This document shows positions 34,612-43,905 of a DNA stretch of 64,000 nucleotides, in pieces. The stretch is taken from the NCBI GenBank assembly GCA_011390635.1, contig JAABSA010000002.1:62308-126307 (forward strand), in the 5' to 3' direction. A program made the translations under genes and the position numbers. The notes beneath the pieces were generated by a model. It was not told the origin of the DNA and made no database searches. It worked only from the letters and a program-made list of their open reading frames with translations. Source of the stretch: Desulfotignum sp. (lineage in GTDB: Bacteria > Desulfobacterota > Desulfobacteria > Desulfobacterales > Desulfobacteraceae). The first letter of the stretch is position 1; every line of letters begins with the position of its first letter.

Positions 34612-34643
34612 AAAAAAGGCTGCCCCCTATGGGCAGCCTTTTT
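34612..34643 (+). terminator. Rho-independent terminator after the SelW-like gene
   Basis: GGCTGCCC / GGGCAGCC stem with 5-nt loop, preceded by A-run and followed by TTTTT. Between it and the selenoprotein lies a 21-codon ORF (ATG 34504, overlapping the selenoprotein stop) of doubtful reality. Confidence 0.9.
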
Positions 34644-34709
34644 CGGAAAAGGAAAAAAAGATGAAAAAACTAATTGGCGATTAGTTAGAAATATATTAAA
34701 GCAACCTAT

Positions 34710-34880
34710 GTGCCAGACAATAGCTGTTACGAAAAATATAATGGGTTATCCCTGGAAAATGCAGCATTGACAAGGATTTTACGCTGGATCAAAAAAAACG
34801 GGATTACAAACGGTTCTGTTGAAAAACTTGTAGCCACATATATCTTGAAAACAATGCACAAAAAAAGTTCAAAATTTTGA
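34710..34880 (+). CDS. Possible small ORF, 56 aa, unrecognised
   Basis: Too short for the track. GTG at 34710 opens a frame with protein-like composition: CYEKYNGLSLENAALTRIL, then RWIKKNGITNGSVEKLVATY. Its stop lies inside the palindromic terminator. No clear ribosome site; it could equally be the tail of a decayed gene. Confidence 0.3.
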   Translation: MPDNSCYEKYNGLSLENAALTRILRWIKKNGITNGSVEKLVATYILKTMHKKSSKF

Positions 34881-34887
34881 ACTTTTT
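34862..34887. terminator. Perfect 26-bp palindrome, bidirectional terminator
   Basis: AAAAAGTTCAAAA followed directly by its reverse complement. A-rich on one flank and T-rich on the other in both directions, fitting termination of the minus-strand yebG and of plus-strand transcripts. Confidence 0.65.
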
Positions 34888-35018
34888 CCCAACCTCAGAC
34901 AGACAGATGGTACGGTTACAATGCATATCTATCTGAAATAAAAGTTTTTTTTACCAAAAAGAGACCGATTCAAAAAAATAAACCCGGCCGGATATGTCGT
35001 TGAACCGTTGAGAATCAG

Positions 35019-35378
35019 CTATTTTTTGGACCGCTTCGGTTTAGGGACCGGCTTTTCTGCAGGCTTTGTCTCCGTTGAATCAGGAACGGGTTTTTCAGAC
35101 CCTGTTTTTTCAGGTGCGGGTTTTGGTGCAGAAGTCCCCTTTTTTTTGGGCGTAATGCCTCTGAGAATGGGCATTACCATGTCCCTGCTCTGGGCCAGAA
35201 GCAAAGAAACTGCTTCCATCTGGGTCTCTGATAGTTTCAGGTCTGCATTGTCCAGGAATTCAAACAAATTGTCGGCAATATCAAGCATCTTGTCATGCGC
35301 GTCTGCTTCTTTTTTTGTCGCAAATGTCATTTTCTCCTCTCCATTCCTGACAACAATGTATTTAACAATGACTGCCAT
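35019..35378 (-). CDS. yebG: YebG-family protein with Pro/Lys-rich tail
   Basis: 119 aa. The first ~85 residues (MAVIVKYIVVRNGEEKMTFATKKEADAHDKMLDIADNLFEFL...) align with E. coli YebG, an SOS-induced protein of unknown mechanism. The rest is a low-complexity PKPAPEKTGSEKP...PKPKRSKK tail that could contact nucleic acid. AAGGAG before ATG. No convincing LexA box was found in the 120 bp upstream, so SOS control is not shown. Confidence 0.85.
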   Translation of the reverse strand: MAVIVKYIVVRNGEEKMTFATKKEADAHDKMLDIADNLFEFLDNADLKLSETQMEAVSLLLAQSRDMVMPILRGITPKKKGTSAPKPAPEKTGSEKPVPDSTETKPAEKPVPKPKRSKK

Positions 35379-35437
35379 ATCATCTCCTTATATCGTAAAT
35401 AAAGACACACATGTAAAAAAAGGCATTCAAAACAAAA

Positions 35438-35478
35438 ACCAGGATCTGGCGTTTCTTTTACCAGACCCTGGTCTTCAT
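35438..35478 (-). terminator. Terminator of the hdrA-mvhD-metV-metF operon
   Basis: On the minus strand ACCAGGGTCTGG and CCAGATCCTGGT form a 12-bp stem with one mismatch. TTTTTGTTTT follows. Confidence 0.75.
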
Positions 35479-35503
35479 ACACTCCGCCTGTCTATACCGC
35501 TGT

Positions 35504-36436
35504 TTATATTTCAGGTCTTGGGTAGAGGCCGCTTCTTTCTACGATCTCAGGTACTTTTTCTTCCCATTCAATGGCCATGATGTGGAAGCCTGCAACCCCG
35601 GGAATCTCTTTGAGTTCCTGGATATGTTCCACGCAGATGTTGATGCCTTCTTCTGCCTGTTTCTTTTTTTCCACCCCGGCCAGACGGGCAATGATCTCTT
35701 CGGGCACATCCATACCCGGCACCTTGTTTTTCATGTATTTGGCCATACCCACCGATTTCATGGGGGTCATGCCGGCCATGATAAAGGTTTTTTCCGTAAG
35801 CCCTCTGTCCGCGGCCCGTCGTATCCATTCCTTGAACTTGTCAATATTGTAGATGCACTGGGTCTGGATGAATTCCGCTCCACAGGCGATCTTTTTGGCC
35901 AGGCGCGGCACCCGGATCTCAAAGGGATCGGCAAAGGGGTTGGCTGCAGCCCCGACAAAAATCTTCGGCGGCCGCTTGATGTCATCACCGCCTAAAAACT
36001 TTCCTTCATCACGCATGTAGCGCACGGTCTGCACCAGCTGCATGGAATCCAGGTCATGGACGTTCTGGCCCTGGGCACAGTCACCAAAACTCTGGTGGTC
36101 TCCGGAAAGGCACAGCATATTGGGGATATCAAAGGAAGCCGCCCCCAAAATATCGCTTTGCAACGCCACCCGGTTTCTGTCCCTTGTCACCATCTGGAGG
36201 ACCGGTTCAATGCCCAGCAGTTTTAAATGGATACAGGCAGCCAGAGAAGACATGCGGGTCATGGCAGTCTGATTGTCCGTAACATTCACCGCATCCACAT
36301 GGTCCTTGATGAGCAGGCCTTTTTTCTTGACCTCTTCCGGGTCACTGCCCCTGGGCGGTCCGCACTCAGAAGTCACCCCTAAGTGCCCTGCCTTTAAAAC
36401 ACGCTCCAGCCTGCTGTTGCTCACATATTCGCTCAT
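35504..36436 (-). CDS. metF: Methylenetetrahydrofolate reductase (MetF)
   Basis: 310 aa TIM-barrel flavoenzyme interconverting methylene- and methyl-THF. TSECGPPRGSDPEEVKKK, DAVNVTDNQTAMTRMSSLAACIHL, VLQMVTRDRNRVALQSDILGA and NMLCLSGDHQSFGDCAQ are family blocks. TQCIYNIDKFKEWI lies near the C-terminus. Overlaps metV by 4 bp. With MetV it forms the MetFV type of acetogens and sulfate reducers, in the Wood-Ljungdahl pathway run reductively or for acetate oxidation. Last gene of the operon. Confidence 0.95.
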   Translation of the reverse strand: MSEYVSNSRLERVLKAGHLGVTSECGPPRGSDPEEVKKKGLLIKDHVDAVNVTDNQTAMTRMSSLAACIHLKLLGIEPVLQMVTRDRNRVALQSDILGAASFDIPNMLCLSGDHQSFGDCAQGQNVHDLDSMQLVQTVRYMRDEGKFLGGDDIKRPPKIFVGAAANPFADPFEIRVPRLAKKIACGAEFIQTQCIYNIDKFKEWIRRAADRGLTEKTFIMAGMTPMKSVGMAKYMKNKVPGMDVPEEIIARLAGVEKKKQAEEGINICVEHIQELKEIPGVAGFHIMAIEWEEKVPEIVERSGLYPRPEI

Positions 36437-37101
36437 ATCTTCACATCCTCCCTGGTTACGGTTCTGGGGCCGCCGGCCCGGTCAGTGGACCAGTCTTTTA
36501 CAGGGGCTACTTTCTCATAATCATCCATTTTGTCAAGGGCTTTCAACCGGTCGATGATCAGCTGCCAGGCGCAGTCCGTGTCCTTGGAGATTTCACATTT
36601 GCCGTTGGTGGAACCGCCGCAGGGACCGTTCAACACCCGTTTGGCACATCTGGATACCGGACAGATGCCGCCGGTACGGGCCAGCACACATGTCCCGCAT
36701 GCCTGACACCGTTCCGTCCACAATCCCCTGTCCTCATTGGCCCCCAGACAGATAGTGTTGACCCCGGGCAAAAGCGGCATGGTCAGATATTTTTCTGCGG
36801 CAAACTGCACCCCCACCCCACAGGCCAGGGATACGATGGCATCATAGTCATCAATAATATTCCTGATCTCCTCCAGGTATTCATGGTCGCACTGGCGCTC
36901 CAGGGTACGCTCGCCAATGGTCTTTTCCTGGCCCTGGTTCATGAAATACATCCTGAGCACCGATGCCAGCACCTCTACTTCTTTTTTGCCCCCTGCTTCA
37001 CACACGGTGACGCATTCATTGCACCCCAGGATCAGGATACGGTCAAAATCCTTAACTTCCTGGATAATTTCCTCAATGGGTTTTTTTTCTGCTATTATCA
37101 T
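36433..37101 (-). CDS. metV: MetV, zinc/Fe-S partner of MetF (MTHFR C-terminal family)
   Basis: 222 aa with many Cys: LILGCNECVTVCEAGG, VSLACGVGVQFAAE, CQACGTCVLARTGGICPVSRCAKRVLNGPCGGS, and NGKCEISKDTDCAWQLI. Matches the MTHFR_C family (MetV in Moorella), which carries iron-sulfur or zinc and links MetF to the Hdr/Mvh electron module. Follows mvhD by 36 bp and overlaps metF. Confidence 0.92.
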   Translation of the reverse strand: MIIAEKKPIEEIIQEVKDFDRILILGCNECVTVCEAGGKKEVEVLASVLRMYFMNQGQEKTIGERTLERQCDHEYLEEIRNIIDDYDAIVSLACGVGVQFAAEKYLTMPLLPGVNTICLGANEDRGLWTERCQACGTCVLARTGGICPVSRCAKRVLNGPCGGSTNGKCEISKDTDCAWQLIIDRLKALDKMDDYEKVAPVKDWSTDRAGGPRTVTREDVKI

Positions 37102-37137
37102 GATTACCTCTTGCTTAGGCGGTTATTTGTTGTATTT

Positions 37138-37587
37138 TCAGGCAGCATCGGCCTTTTGTTTCATGCGTTCTTTTGCAAGGCGTATGGGGCTTGGCCCCAT
37201 TTGCTTTATCTTGTTGACCATTTCTATGGAATACTGCGCAAACAAAGGACCTTCACCGGAAGACAGGTTGTACATTTTTACCCGCTCGCCGCCCACACCA
37301 ACCTGATCCAGCATCCTGGCGGCTTGTTCAACCCGTTTTCTTGCCCGGAAATTGCCTTCGTTAAAGTGGCAGTCACCTTCCATACATCCCACCACATACA
37401 GCCCGTCAGCCCCTTTTTCAAAGGCCCTCAGGATGTGGATGATATCTATTTTTCCGGTACAGGGAAGGCGGATAATTCTAAAATTTGTAGGGATCTTCAA
37501 TCGCATGGAACCTGCCAGGTCCGCGGCTGAATACCCTCAGTAGTTGCAGCAGAACGCCAGTATCACCGGTTCAAAATCTTTTGTCAT
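37138..37587 (-). CDS. mvhD: MvhD-type [2Fe-2S] subunit, selenoprotein
   Basis: The track begins at an internal Met (37506). The true start is ATG at 37587, overlapping the hdrA stop as ATGA. Codon 17 is TGA (37537-37539): FCCNYUGYSAADLAGS, where family members have FCCNWCGY. Later blocks CTGKIDIIHILRAFEKGADGLYVVGC and MEGDCHFNEGN are MvhD/FrhD hallmarks. 149 aa. MvhD carries electrons between hydrogenase or other donors and HdrA. Here no mvhA/G is nearby, so the partner is HdrA and MetFV. A hairpin with GGC loop follows the UGA. Confidence 0.92.
37507..37522 (-). promoter_or_regulatory. Putative bacterial SECIS hairpin of mvhD
   Basis: On the minus strand GGACCT GGC AGGTTCC: six pairs with one bulged T, loop GGC, starting 14 nt after the UGA. 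Loop begins with two Gs, as bacterial SECIS elements do. Confidence 0.6.
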
Positions 37588-40500
37588 ATTACCCCCTCCA
37601 GCAGGGATTCCACCTTGCTGAGCAATGAGTCATCCTCATACCAGTTAAGTTTTATGGTTTTTGCAGGACATTCAGATGCGCACACCCCGCATCCCTGGCA
37701 CAGGGCCGGGTCGATGTAGGAAACCCCCATCTCGTTGATCACCGGCACATGGTAGGGACAAGAACGTACACATACCAGGCAGGAAGCGCAATGGGCCTGG
37801 TCGACTTCTGCGACCACCGAAGACAGGGTCAGGTATTCCTGGGACAGGTAGGTGGTAGCCCGGGAAGCTGCTGCCATGGCCTGGGCAACGGTTTCTGTAA
37901 TCAGTTTGGGGCCGTGGGCAGTACCGCAGATGAACACCCCTTCAGTCCCGGCATCCACCGGCCGAAGCTTGACATGGGCTTCCATGAAAAATCCTTCCGG
38001 ATTGCGCTGGGCCTTGATGATATGGGATAATTCCTTTGTATCAGCTGCGGTGACACCGGCGGACAACACTACCAGATCAGCTTCAGCTTCAATGTGCTGC
38101 CCCAGTACATGATCCCGGAAGGTGACAATGAGTTTGCCATCACTGTTTTTTTCCACCTTTGGCGGATCATCCTGGCTGAACCGGGAAAAGATCACCCCCA
38201 TGTTTCTGGCCTTGGTATAAAATTCCTCCAGCATGGAATAGGTCCGCATGTCCCGGTACAGAATGAAAACATCTGTTTCCGGACTGGTTTCCTTGATGGC
38301 AATGGCATTTTTCACGGCACTCTGGCAGCAGACCCGGGAACAATTGGGATTGTCCTGGTTTCTTGAACCCACACATTGGATCATGATAACCCGGTCCAGA
38401 TCTTTTGCCTTTTTTTCTGCCAGCATGTCGGACAGTTCCAGCTGGGTGACCACGGACTCACTGTCGGGATACAGATATTCCGTGGGTTGGTATTCCGTGG
38501 CCCCTGTAGCCACAATCATGACCCCGTGATCGATCTTGCGCTGTTTCATGGAGGATCCCACCAGAACCTCGGTTTTAAAATTGCCTTTATACCCCCCGTA
38601 TTCCACCACCAGTGCCTGTTTGAGAACCTCTATGTGCTCATGGGTTTCCACCGATTCCACCAGATCGTTTACAAAGGCCGGGATATCATCGCCTTCAATG
38701 GTATGGTGAAGCCGTTTGCCCAGGCCGCCCAGGGAATCTTCCTTCTCCAGCAGGGTCACATGAAATCCCTGGTCAGCCAATCCTTTGGCTGCTGTCATAC
38801 CGGCGATGCCCCCGCCGATGACCAGGGCTTTGTCGATAATGGAAATGCGCTTGTCATGGAGCGGTCCCAACGTGCTGACCCGGGCTACTGCCATGCGGAT
38901 GAGATCCTTGGCCTTGGCCGTGGCTTTTTCCGGTTCATGAAAATGCATCCAGGAATCCTGGTTTCTGATATTGGCCATTTCAAACAGGTATTTGTTCAAA
39001 CCGGCCTCCTCCAGGGTATCCATGAAAATGCCCTCATGGGTTTTCGGGGTACAGGATGCCACCACCACCCGGTTGAGCTGGTGCTCGTTAATGAGCTCCT
39101 TGATGGATACCTGGGTGTCCTGGGAGCAGGTGAACAGATTTTCACCGGTATACACCACATTGGGCAGGGTCTTGGTGTAGGCTTCCACTTCTCCCACGTC
39201 AATGACCCCGGCAATGTTGATGCCGCATTTGCACACAAACACCCCCACCCGGGGTTCTTCTCCCAGCACATCCCGCTCTGCGGGCATGGACACGGTCCTG
39301 GTCAGGGTATGCCGGGCAGGAGACAGATTCCTGCCTGCAGCACAGGCAGCACCCGAGGCTTCGGTTACCGAAGAGGGAATATCTTTGGGCCCCTGGAAGG
39401 AACCGGACACAAACACGCCGGGCCGACTGGTCTCCAGCGGGTTGAAAGTACTGGTTTTCACAAAATTATAGGGATTGAGGGCAACCCCGATGCGGTTGGC
39501 CAGGTCCACGCTTTCTTTGGGGATGGTCAACCCCACGGACAAAATAACCATGTCAAACACTTCCTGCTGCATCCGGCCTGCCTCATCCACATAGTTAAGG
39601 ATGAGATTGTCGGTGCCGGGTTCCTCCACCACGGAATGGATCCGGGATTTGACAAACCGTACCCCTTCCTGGTCTGCGGCCCGGTTATAGTATTTTTCAT
39701 AATCCTTGCCGAATGTCCGCATATCCATGTTGAATATGGCGGCATCCAGCTCTTTTTCCGAATGCTCCTTGGCGATCATGGCATCTTTGATGGCATACAT
39801 GCAGCACACCGAAGAGCAGTATCCGTTGCCGCACCGGTTGGTATCCCTGGATCCGATGCACTGGAGCCAGGCGATTTTTTCCGGTTCTTTTTCATCAGAG
39901 GGCCGTACCAGATGTCCCATGGTGGGACCGCCGGCAGACAGAATCCGCTCAAACTCCAAAGATGTCATCACATTTTTGGACCGTTTGTACATATAGGTAT
40001 CATCCATGCCGGAGGGATCAAAGGTGGTAGCACCTGTGGTCATGATCACCGATCCCACGGACACATCCCGTATCAAGGGCACCTGGTCATGGTCCACAGC
40101 GCCTGCCAGACACACCTCCACGCACTGGTAGCACTCGGAACAGATCCCGCAGGACAGACACCGGGCCGCTTCCTGGTCAATCAATTCTTTGACCAGGGCC
40201 TGGGTCACTTCCTTGAAATTGCCCTCTCTTTGTGCCACCGGCAGCTTTTCCGGTGTCATCCGCTTGATCTGCGGCACATTGTCAATTTCCGGTTTTTCAA
40301 AATCCCAGGATTTTTCTCTGCCCTCGGTCAGGTCCAGGCCGTTGATAAACCGGTGAATGCTTTCCGCCGCAGTCTTGCCCGAGGCAACGGCATCCACCAC
40401 GGATTTGGGGCCGTAAAACGCATCTCCGCCGGCAAATACCCAGTCAATGGGGGTCTGGAGGGTAACCGGATCTGCCTCATACCCGCCGGGGCGGGTTAAG

Positions 40501-42032
40501 GCAATGCCCTGGTCTTTGGCAAAACCGGTCTCCCCCATTTGGCCGATGGCCACAATCACGGTATCTGCTTCATGGGTGATCAGCTGGCAGTCATCATACT
40601 GGGGATTGAACCGGCCGTTTTCATCAAACACTGCGGTACATTCCTGAAAGGAAACCTCAGTGACCTGGCCGGCATCGTTGCCGTAAAACCGCAATGGCCC
40701 CTTGCTGTTCACGATGTTGACCTTTTCTTCCAGGGCTTCTTCGATCTCATAATCCCAGGCCGGCATTTCTTCGCGCTTTTCCAGGCAGACCATGGTGACA
40801 TCATCCGATCCCAGCCGCCGGGCGGTAAGTGCCACGTCCACGGCCACGTTACCGCCGCCGATGACAATGGTTTTGCCGGACAGTTTTTTTGCTTTGCCCA
40901 TGGCTGCATCCCGCAAAAAGGTAGTGCCTGCCAGAACCCCTTTCAGGTCCTCGCCTTTGACACCTAAAGAACGGGAACCATGCAGGCCAGTGGCCATGAA
41001 CACCGATGCAAACCCGTCTTTTTTCAAGCTGTCCAGGGTAATGTCTTTTCCGAACTCCACCCCGGTTTTGATCGTAACCCCCAATGCTTCAATGACAGCG
41101 ATCTCTTTTTCCAAATCCGCCTTTGGCAGCCGGTATTCTGGAATACCCACCGCCATCATACCGCCCTTGACCGGCAGTTTTTCATACACCGTGACCCCAT
41201 AGCCCTTCTGGGCAAGATAATAGGCAGTAGTGAGCCCGGCCGGGCCGGACCCGATAATGGCCACTTTTTCGTCTCTTTTTTCATCAATTTCCGGGATCCA
41301 GGCGGATTCCTGTTCAAAATCCAGGTCCGCCAGATACCGGTGCAGGTATTGAATGGCCAAAGGCTGGTCTGCATCGCCTCTGGTACACACCGCTTCACAG
41401 GGATGGTGGCATACCCGGCCGCAGGACCCGGGAAACGGATGCTCCTGTTTAAACAGCTTCAACGCTTCTGCATATTTTTCCTGCTGCATCAGGGCAATGA
41501 AACCCTGGATGGATACATGGGCGGGACAGGTGGCTTTACAGGGGGCAACGGAGCGTTTGGAAATACCGTATGCGCCCGGGATGGCCTGTTCATATTGCTT
41601 GAAAATAGCTTTGCGGTTATTCAGCCCCTGGTTATGCTCACTGGGGGCATCCACCGGGCAGACCTTGGTGCATTCCCCGCACGAGGTACACTTGGAAATA
41701 TCGACAAATCGCGGATTTTCTTTGATCCTGGCCGTGAAGTTTCCCTGTTCACCGTCCAATTCCAGAAGTTCGGTATTCGTCAACAACTCAATGTTCAGAT
41801 GCCGGCCGACCTCGACCAGTTTGGGTGAGATCACTCACATGGTACAGTCATTGGTCGGAAATGTCTTGTCCAGTCTTGCCATCATACCGCCGATGGCATA
41901 TGATTTTTCCACCAGATAGACATAATAGCCTGAATTGGCCAGGTCAATGGCGGACTGCATACCTGCAATCCCGCCACCAAGGACCATGACAGACCCCACA
42001 GGGTCGCTGCTTGGTGTCACCTTTTGCGTCAT
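37584..42032 (-). CDS. hdrA: Giant selenocysteine HdrA with GltD/NfnB-like insertion
   Basis: The track splits this at TGA 41835-41837. Read as Sec66 ([18 protein letters not shown]; Cys in many HdrA) the protein is 1482 aa from ATG 42032 (AGGAGG, 8 nt). Order: FAD fold [16 protein letters not shown]; [4Fe-4S] [12 protein letters not shown] (~115-125); a GltD/NfnB-like NAD(P)H-FAD module ([46 protein letters not shown]); [13 protein letters not shown]; HdrA remainder; a second HdrA-like module ([32 protein letters not shown]); and C-terminal [12 protein letters not shown] with [12 protein letters not shown]. Heterodisulfide-reductase-type electron bifurcation platform. No hdrB or hdrC in the window. 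Operon with mvhD-metV-metF. Confidence 0.93.
41802..41819 (-). promoter_or_regulatory. Putative bacterial SECIS hairpin of hdrA
   Basis: On the minus strand CTGGTC GAGGTC GGCCGG: six pairs including two G-U, 6-nt loop starting with G, 15 nt after the UGA. Confidence 0.5.
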
Positions 42033-42171
42033 TATCAAAACCTCCTAACCGTTTATTATCGCCCCATGGGCGGTAAGCTGTGTCGCCTGAATCTTCCAGG
42101 TTTTCAACCCGCTGCATGGCAGGTGACAGAAAAAGCCCGTAAAAAAGGACGTCACGCCATTACAGTTTCCC

Positions 42172-42201
42172 CGCCTTTAAGTAAAAAAAAGGCGTTTTTT
42201 T
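42172..42201 (+). terminator. Plus-strand intrinsic terminator lying on the hdrA promoter
   Basis: CGCCTTT / AAAGGCG with 9-nt loop followed by seven T. No plus-strand gene precedes it; it overlaps the minus-strand promoter and could block antisense transcription into ampG. Confidence 0.5.
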
Positions 42202-42206
42202 GTCAA
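42178..42206 (-). promoter_or_regulatory. Predicted promoter of hdrA-mvhD-metV-metF
   Basis: Minus strand TTGACA, 17-nt spacer, TACTTA, about 140 nt before the hdrA ATG. The ~130-nt leader holds no structure I can name. Confidence 0.6.
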
Positions 42207-42335
42207 CAATTATTTAATTTACACCTGGTTGTCATGCATAAAACCCTATGTCCGGGGAGCAAAAAACATACCGGCGCAATATCCATTTGTAAAGAAACGG
42301 CAGGTCTCCATTTTATTCCCGTAAAAAAATACAGA

Positions 42336-43850
42336 TTAACCGGCAATCTCAAGGTGACGGCTGCAATACCATACCAGTAAAAGCACAGGCAGGCCCATCA
42401 GTGTGGTGATCAAAAAAAATGCCGGATATCCAAAGGCATCCACCATGGTACCGGAATACCCGCCGAATACTTTGGGCACCAGGGTCATCAAAGAGCTGAA
42501 CACCGCATATTGCACTGCCGTAAACCGGATGCTGGTCAAACTGGACAAAAACGCCACGAACGCGGCACTGGCAAGCCCTGCAGCCAGATTGTCCGCAGCG
42601 ATCACAAGATACAAAAGGACCAGATGATGCCCGGCAAAGGCCAGGACCATGAACAGCAGGTTGGTGGCGGATGCCAGCAGGGCACCCAGAAACAGAATCC
42701 GGATCACCCCGTAGCGGATGGAGAGAATACCGCCGGCAAATCCGCCGACAAGGGTCATGAAAAGGCCGAATGTTTTCACCACACTGGCGATCTGGGTTTT
42801 GGAAAACCCCAGGTCCTGATAAAACACATTGGATATGACCCCCAGCACAATATCGGAAATCCGGTACAGACCAACGAGCGCCAGTATCAGCCAGGCAACA
42901 AAAAGCCTGTACCTGTTGAAAAAATCCTTTACCGGTGCCACATAGCTGGCAACCACCATTTTTTTGTTTACCAGGTCGGCCAGGATGCAGATTTTCCCCA
43001 CCACAGCTGCCGCAGCAAGCCCTGCTCCCAGCCTCAGGCATTCCATCAGCAATCCTGCCAGCCCCGTACTGCCCAGCCACTGCCCCAGCTGTACTTTCAT
43101 ATCCAGAGTGCCCCGGCCGGTAAAATGAAATGTTATGACAAATGCAGCCGCTGCCAGGCCAAACAGGCCCAGGCCGGTGAGATAATCCCGGGAGCTGTAT
43201 GCATCAGAAGGGTTATGGTCGGATGCCGGCTCATCAATGACCAGGGCTGTGACCATCCCCACCAGCATCAGGCCGGCCATGATGCAATAGGTGATCTGCC
43301 AGGCTTCGAACCTGTAATTTCCCTTTGACGACCCAAACCACTCCGCCAGGATCAGGGCGCCTGCCCCTGCCACCAGCATGCCAATGCGGTATCCACCGAT
43401 ATAGGCCGAAGCCATCATGGCCTGGAGATCGAGGGGTGCCGATTCAATGCGGTAGGCATCAATTGCAATATCCTGGGTTGCCGAGGAAAATCCCAGCAGA
43501 ACCGCTGCGATTGCCATGAAGACCAGCGGATGATAACCTGATCCCGGATCTGTAACCGCCATCCACAAGATAGCTCCCACAATCCCGGCCTGGGCTGCCA
43601 GAATCCAGCTTCTCCTCCTGCCAAGCTTTCTGGTCAACCAGGGAATGGGCATCTGGTCCACCAAAGGGGCCCAGACAAACTTAAAAGAATAGCCCAGAGC
43701 AGCCCAGGAAAAAAACGTCACCGCAGCCCGCTGGACTCCGGCTTCCCTGAGCCACAAAGAAAGAGAGGAAAAAATCAACAAAATAGGCAGCCCGGCGGAA
43801 AACCCGAAAAACAGCATGGTAATCACCCGGGGATGGAAAAAAGACCGCAT
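42336..43850 (-). CDS. AmpG-like MFS permease
   Basis: 504 aa from ATG at 43850, at least 12 membrane segments. RVITMLFFGFSAGLPILLIFSSLSLWLREAGV, FSWAALGYSFKFVWAPLVDQMPIPWLTRKLGRRRSW and SATQDIAIDAYRIE are AmpG blocks. AmpG imports anhydromuropeptides for wall recycling; the family is broad, so the substrate is inferred. The longer track start overlaps the MBL gene by 104 bp and lacks family similarity. Lies 55 bp after the MBL gene. Confidence 0.88.
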   Translation of the reverse strand: MRSFFHPRVITMLFFGFSAGLPILLIFSSLSLWLREAGVQRAAVTFFSWAALGYSFKFVWAPLVDQMPIPWLTRKLGRRRSWILAAQAGIVGAILWMAVTDPGSGYHPLVFMAIAAVLLGFSSATQDIAIDAYRIESAPLDLQAMMASAYIGGYRIGMLVAGAGALILAEWFGSSKGNYRFEAWQITYCIMAGLMLVGMVTALVIDEPASDHNPSDAYSSRDYLTGLGLFGLAAAAFVITFHFTGRGTLDMKVQLGQWLGSTGLAGLLMECLRLGAGLAAAAVVGKICILADLVNKKMVVASYVAPVKDFFNRYRLFVAWLILALVGLYRISDIVLGVISNVFYQDLGFSKTQIASVVKTFGLFMTLVGGFAGGILSIRYGVIRILFLGALLASATNLLFMVLAFAGHHLVLLYLVIAADNLAAGLASAAFVAFLSSLTSIRFTAVQYAVFSSLMTLVPKVFGGYSGTMVDAFGYPAFFLITTLMGLPVLLLVWYCSRHLEIAG

Positions 43851-43905
43851 GGCTTTGTGCCATTTCTCCCGGGTCTTTTGCCCGTTGCCCAAAGAATCCG
43901 GCGTA

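Noticed and set aside
35379-35437. LexA/SOS box before yebG
   Set aside because: No CTGT-N8-ACAG-like or convincing palindromic site in the upstream DNA.
38376-40499. 707-aa plus-strand ORF antisense to hdrA
   Set aside because: Composition is a His/Gly-rich shadow of the GC-rich hdrA frame and it has no family motif; hdrA on the other strand is unmistakable.
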